Assembly: GCA_003833135.1 (NCBI GenBank)
Contig: QZLH01001258.1
Location: 1 to 11,936 of the forward strand
Length of the DNA stretch: 11,936 bases
From: Oehlia diaphana
Taxonomy: Eukaryota; Glomeromycota; Glomeromycetes; Glomerales; Glomeraceae
Direction: 5' to 3'
Positions within the stretch are counted from its first letter, which is position 1. Each line of letters opens with the position of its first letter. A program made the position numbers and the translations under genes. Positions 8,677 to 11,936 of this stretch are shown here, piece by piece. Under the pieces are notes generated by a model. That model did no database searches. It was not told the DNA's origin and saw only the letters and a list, made by a program, of their open reading frames with translations.

Positions 8677-8992
8677 CTTACGTATATAATTAAACGTTTC
8701 TTTGCATCTTAAAACTAACTTAATACAATTATATATGGTAGTCTACTAGTTTTTATACCTTTGATATTTTTTTTTTTATGATGTCATGTAGTAATGATGT
8801 TGCAATATGTGATACATTAAAAAATGTGAATGTGACAACTATATTGCAGCGATGAAGTAATTTTTTGGTAAAAGGAATTTTAATAATATTTTGAGAAATA
8901 AGATTAAAACAGTACGCAATACACTTTAAATTTATAATATTTGGATATTTCAAAGAAATTGCTTTCCTAGTTGCCAAAATATTAGCAGCATT

Positions 8993-9414
8993 TATACATG
9001 AAACTGAAATTGGTTAATTTCAACCTCCAAAATGGTCAAAATGGTTAAAATAATTTTGACTTGAGCTTCTCCAAAGGTTAAAATGGTCAAAATTGCGTCA
9101 AAGTCATATGATTTTATAGTAAATAATAATATTAAAATTCAAAGTTAATGTTCTCTGCATCCAGTGATTCAATTTTTATGATCTTTACACAGTTGAATTT
9201 AGTTCATTGAGAGGATTCCAATGATATGTATTTCATATTTGTACCATCAATATTTATAAAGATATTCACATTTAAAATTTTATATTAAATTATAATTATA
9301 AAAATCACATGACTATAATGTAATTTCGACCATTTTGACTTTAATTTTGACTTTTAACCATCCCAAGTCAAAATATTTCTACTTTTGGACTTTAATTTTG
9401 ACTTCATATATAAT
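8993..9414. mobile_element. MITE-like 422-bp insertion nested in the hAT relic
   Basis: The insertion splits the SDNA-ANI block of the transposase. AGCATT is present on both sides (8987-8992 and 9415-9420), and removing the insertion plus one copy restores the reading frame. The ends are imperfect inverted repeats (TATACATGAAAC at 8993; complement of ACTTCATATATA at 9401-9412; 14 of 19 terminal bases agree). Arms of about 110 bp carry several TGGTCAAAAT-type words in opposite orientation, and matching GTCAT[A/G]TGATTTT blocks occur at about 9100-9115 and 9302-9316. There is no coding capacity. The family is not identified. Confidence 0.65.
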
Positions 9415-10490
9415 AGCATTATCTGAAACAATTGCTTCAATTTTTTTTGGCAAATTTTTTGGATCATTTCATCAATCTTATTTATTAAAAATTCAGTTGT
9501 ATAGAAATTTTGCAAAGAATATAAATATTCTTCATGTAATGGTGTTATTAATACAAAACTCCAAATAGATTGTTATTTAAGGTCAATCCACCCATCAATT
9601 GTTAAAAAATAATTGTTTAAATAAATAAGGTAATTATTTAATTAAATATATATATAATATTCGTTGTAAAATACTTACTTATAGTAAAATTTTTATTTTT
9701 TTCAATAATTTGATCAACTCTAGCAACTTTAGTTTCCAAAAGAGTTTCTGTTAAACGTATATGAGATGGTAAATCATAATTTGCATTTAAACTTTTCAAT
9801 AGATTAATTATTAAGGGATTTTTTATGATCTAAAATGGAATATCGTAACAGATAAATGCTTGTACAAGTTCACAATCAATTTCATTAATCTAATTACTAT
9901 TTAATTTTTCCTTTTTCTAAAAGTAAGTGTTAATTTTAGTAGGACAAGCAGAAGCTTTATTTTTCTCATATTTCATTATTTTTTGTTTTTTAAATGCATT
10001 TTGATTACTTTTAGCAGATGAATAATATTCTCTTTTATTTTCATTTTCATTTACTACAATTCAGATAAAATATGATTATACATTAGCTGGTATATTTGTA
10101 TCAGTACAATAATTTGCAATATATACTTTAAAACTAGCCAGTTTTCCTTTACTCCATTTTTTATTACAAAAACTACATGTTGCTTCATAATGACTATTAT
10201 CACAGCTTTTACCTCTCTTTATATATTGCCAAATATCTGTAAAAGGACATCCAGAATTTTTTTCCTTTGGATCATTTACTTCATTATCACTAAAAATTAC
10301 TATATATCTTGTGGCTGAGAGGGTTCTTCCATTAGTTTAAACTTTAAAGTAGTGCTTAACAAATAAAACAAGTAAAGTGATGTAAAATAAGTAAAAGCAA
10401 TGCATAGTAAATCAGTGCATACTTTTATATTTAAATATGTACAATGTAAATCGAAAAATTAATGTAATAGTATTACAATACTACTTTATA

Positions 10491-10558
10491 GCTGTAATAT
10501 TACTACCTTTTTTTATAACTGTAATATTACTACCTTTATAGCTGTAATATTACTACCT
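10491..10558. repeat. three copies of an 18-bp subterminal repeat of the hAT element
   Basis: [G/A]CTGTAATATTACTACCT occurs at 10491-10508, 10518-10535 and 10541-10558. In hAT elements such subterminal repeats are transposase binding sites; here they support the placement of the right end. Confidence 0.65.
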
Positions 10559-10675
10559 TAATACAACACTTTTTAGACTTAAAGTAGTAATATGTTGCAA
10601 CCTTTACTATTTCAATACAAAGTAGTAATAACTAATTATATAAGTAGTACTAGAAAAGCTTAATCATTTAACTGA

Positions 10676-10867
10676 AGAAGTTTTAATTTACTGTATGATT
10701 GGAATTCTAAAAATAATAACTATAATGGAGATGATAATTATGATGGTAACAATAATTCTTCTGATGATATTGATAATAATAATAGAGTAAAAAGTTTTAA
10801 AACTATAAGAGAAAAAAATAAATATCATCACAAATCGAAAAGTAAAAAATCAGGCATCAATCAGTAA
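10676..10867 (+). pseudogene. Asn/Asp-rich open fragment without a start codon (64 codons)
   Basis: An open frame follows a TGA at 10673-10675 and ends in TAA at 10865-10867. It begins RSFNLLYDWNSKNNN, continues with Asn/Asp/Gly/Ser-rich sequence, and ends in a basic Lys/His/Ser stretch (KYHHKSKSKKSG). The composition looks like coding sequence, not random AT-rich DNA. With no ATG, no recognised domain and a stop inside a hairpin, it is most likely a terminal exon remnant or transposon debris. Confidence 0.35.
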
Positions 10868-10915
10868 CCAATCAGGTACCAATCAGGTAGCTGATTGGTG
10901 ACTGATTGGTGACTG
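10862..10915. repeat. hairpin built of tandem 11-bp units
   Basis: The left arm 10862-10886 and right arm 10891-10915 pair at 22 of 25 positions around a 4-nt GTAG loop. Each arm contains tandem ACCAATCAGGT / GACTGATTGGT units. The stop codon of the preceding open fragment is in the left arm. Confidence 0.75.
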
Positions 10916-10920
10916 CTTTA

Positions 10921-11330
10921 TAGAAACTTAACATTTTTAATTAATATAAAATCAATATTGACATATCGTTAAGTTTATTTTAATGGTATTATTTTGATAT
11001 TATTTCGATATCATTTCAATATCAATATAATATCGATATAATATCGAAATAAAGTATTATCATTTCGATATTATATCAATATTAATATTGAAATAATATC
11101 AAAATGATAATTAAAATGATATCGAAATGATATCTTTAAATTAAACTTAAATATGTTGTTTTGATGTTATTTCTATTATCATTTTAATATCATTTCAATA
11201 TTAATTTATTATTAATATGATATTGAAATGATAATACTTTATTTCGATATCAAATCAATATTAAATTGATATTGAAATGATATTAAAATGATATCAAAAT
11301 GATATCGCTTGAAAATTTAAAGTTTCTGTA
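10921..11330. mobile_element. large fold-back (inverted-repeat) element, about 410 bp
   Basis: Two long arms made of GATATCATTTCGATATT-type words face each other around a short centre near 11145-11160. The best segment, 11014-11072 against 11219-11277, pairs at 53 of 59 positions. Outer blocks AGAAACTTAA (10922) and TTTAAAGTTTCT (about 11316-11327) also correspond. The left arm has about 40 extra bases. There is no coding capacity; probably a MITE of fold-back type. Confidence 0.7.
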
Positions 11331-11335
11331 AAGAA

Positions 11336-11936
11336 ACATAAATCTGACCTAAAGCAATTTAACTGAACAGAATTGAATAGAGTTATTGTTTAATTAATTA
11401 TTTTAAAAAAATAAAATTACTATAAATTACTGGAAGCAATCATTGTTGGTATCATGTAATTTTTATAATATATAATTTGTCACTTTATATCATACCCTTC
11501 TTTTTCTGTTTTTACTAAGAACTTAGTATGAAAAATTCTATTTGTCATCCTTACCAGCCAAATTTTATAATTCTAGCTAAAATATCATTTTTTAGATATT
11601 TGAGTAATATTACACAATCCAAAAAAGGCAATTTTAATTTTCACAAAAAATGAAAAAATAAGTTACACAATATACTAAAAAAGGGTGACTGTTAAAGCAG
11701 GATAAAATCACGTGACTTTTGAGATTTTTTTTTTTAAATAAAACTCTATTATATATAAAACCTTTCAAATAAACATATATTAAATGCATTTTGACCTGTT
11801 CTGCAAGTTTACTTAGAGCACACAATGAGGTTTAGAATACCGTTTTCGATTTATTCAACTTTTTCAATTTCGTTAAAATTGATCTACCCTTTTTTAGGTA
11901 TGATCAGCAAAATTCATTTGCTCATATGTAAAGTCA
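11336..11936. other. AT-rich stretch without recognisable genes
   Basis: The only sizeable open frame (63 codons, minus strand, 11634-11825) is hydrophobic, lacks recognisable motifs and is probably chance. An 8-bp palindrome, TCACGTGA, is at 11708-11715. Confidence 0.4.

Larger units (their letters stand above)
7427..10332 (-). pseudogene. hAT/BED-type transposase relic
   Basis: Reading down from an ATG at 10332: MEEPSQPQD, a frame break, then a BED-like zinc-finger region (TCSFCNKKWSKGKLASF, near 10110-10180) with Tyr where the first His is expected. Further pieces are a helical stretch to about 9680, an IDGW block near 9590, an IVSDNA block near 9425 resumed as NILATRKAISLKYPNIINL at about 8990-8935 after an insertion, a broken KTRW-TT region (about 8735), IKNAILSLESKKITL (near 8490), EFNDPQYLLAFFLH (near 8250), and the hAT dimerisation region LATKLFSISPHSANCECQFS (7905-7846). 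At least 15 in-frame stops and several frameshifts are present. Two introns seem recognisable (about 9597-9678 and 8543-8681). It cannot encode an active transposase. Confidence 0.8.
7198..10604 (-). mobile_element. decayed hAT-superfamily DNA transposon, about 3.4 kb, both ends visible
   Basis: The ends are an 11-bp perfect terminal inverted repeat: AAGGTTGCAAC at 7198-7208 and its complement at 10594-10604. GGTTGCAAC-type ends are usual for hAT elements. Inside each end lie subterminal repeats in opposite orientation: two copies of AGTATTTACAACAC on the left (7289-7323) and three copies of CTGTAATATTACTACCT on the right (10492-10558). A transposase relic reads on the minus strand between them. 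A clear 8-bp target duplication was not found: only a CTAT core is shared by the flanks, so the true termini may extend a few bases or the flanks have decayed. Confidence 0.72.

Noticed and set aside
8311..8977. Two minus-strand open frames (8311-8538 and 8753-8977) as separate small genes
   Set aside because: Both are exon pieces of the hAT transposase relic, in order with its other blocks.
9335..9568. 77-codon open frame on the plus strand
   Set aside because: Runs across the edge of the nested insertion and antisense to the hAT relic; no protein-like pattern of its own.
7427..10332. A nuclear code in which TAG/TAA mean Gln
   Set aside because: The intact pseudokinase gene uses CAA and CAG for Gln, has no internal stop once spliced, and ends in TAA; the hAT relic also has frameshifts and TGA stops, so decay is simpler.
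10491..10558. Three short repeats with spacers resembling a CRISPR array
   Set aside because: Units are 18 bp with 6-9 bp spacers in a eukaryotic transposon end; they are subterminal transposon repeats.
11708..11715. TCACGTGA as a regulatory E-box
   Set aside because: No gene is supported nearby; an isolated 8-bp match has no weight.
11634..11825. 63-codon open frame on the minus strand
   Set aside because: Hydrophobic, no recognisable domain, AT-rich context; length is within chance expectation.

Overview
The window is about 12 kb of very A+T-rich eukaryotic DNA. Short (76-79 nt) GT-AG introns, a BED/hAT transposon fossil, many fold-back repeats, and a kinase-like gene with Sel1 repeats behind an MLKL/HeLo-like N-terminus together suggest an arbuscular mycorrhizal fungus (Glomeromycotina, most like Rhizophagus). 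This assignment is from pattern recognition, not a database search.

Layout. 1-2280: non-coding AT-rich DNA with four hairpin or fold-back elements (84-132, 470-556, 771-900, 1328-1447). 2291-2559: possible frameshifted coding relic on the minus strand. 3119-3560: degenerate tandem and direct repeats. 3620-4414: 5' region of the main gene, with a 16-bp perfect palindrome and a pyrimidine tract ending just before the ATG. 4415-6864: the only intact gene, four exons coding for 738 residues. 7198-10604: a decayed hAT-type DNA transposon with matching end repeats; its transposase relic is on the minus strand and is interrupted by a 422-bp MITE-like insertion with a 6-bp target duplication. 10676-10867: an Asn/Asp-rich open fragment running into a tandem/inverted hairpin. 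10921-11330: a large fold-back element. 11336-11936: nothing recognisable.

Main biology. The intact gene joins a four-helix MLKL/HeLo-like domain, a coiled-coil connector, a kinase-fold domain that has lost several catalytic residues (no glycine loop, alpha-C Glu replaced by Gln, DFG replaced by NFK) and two C-terminal Sel1 repeats. This resembles the animal and plant MLKL plan (killer bundle, brace, pseudokinase), with Sel1 repeats as a possible sensing or adaptor module. The inference is a fungal MLKL-like regulated-cell-death or incompatibility protein. The surrounding DNA is repeat-rich and appears to have decayed mainly by transitions.
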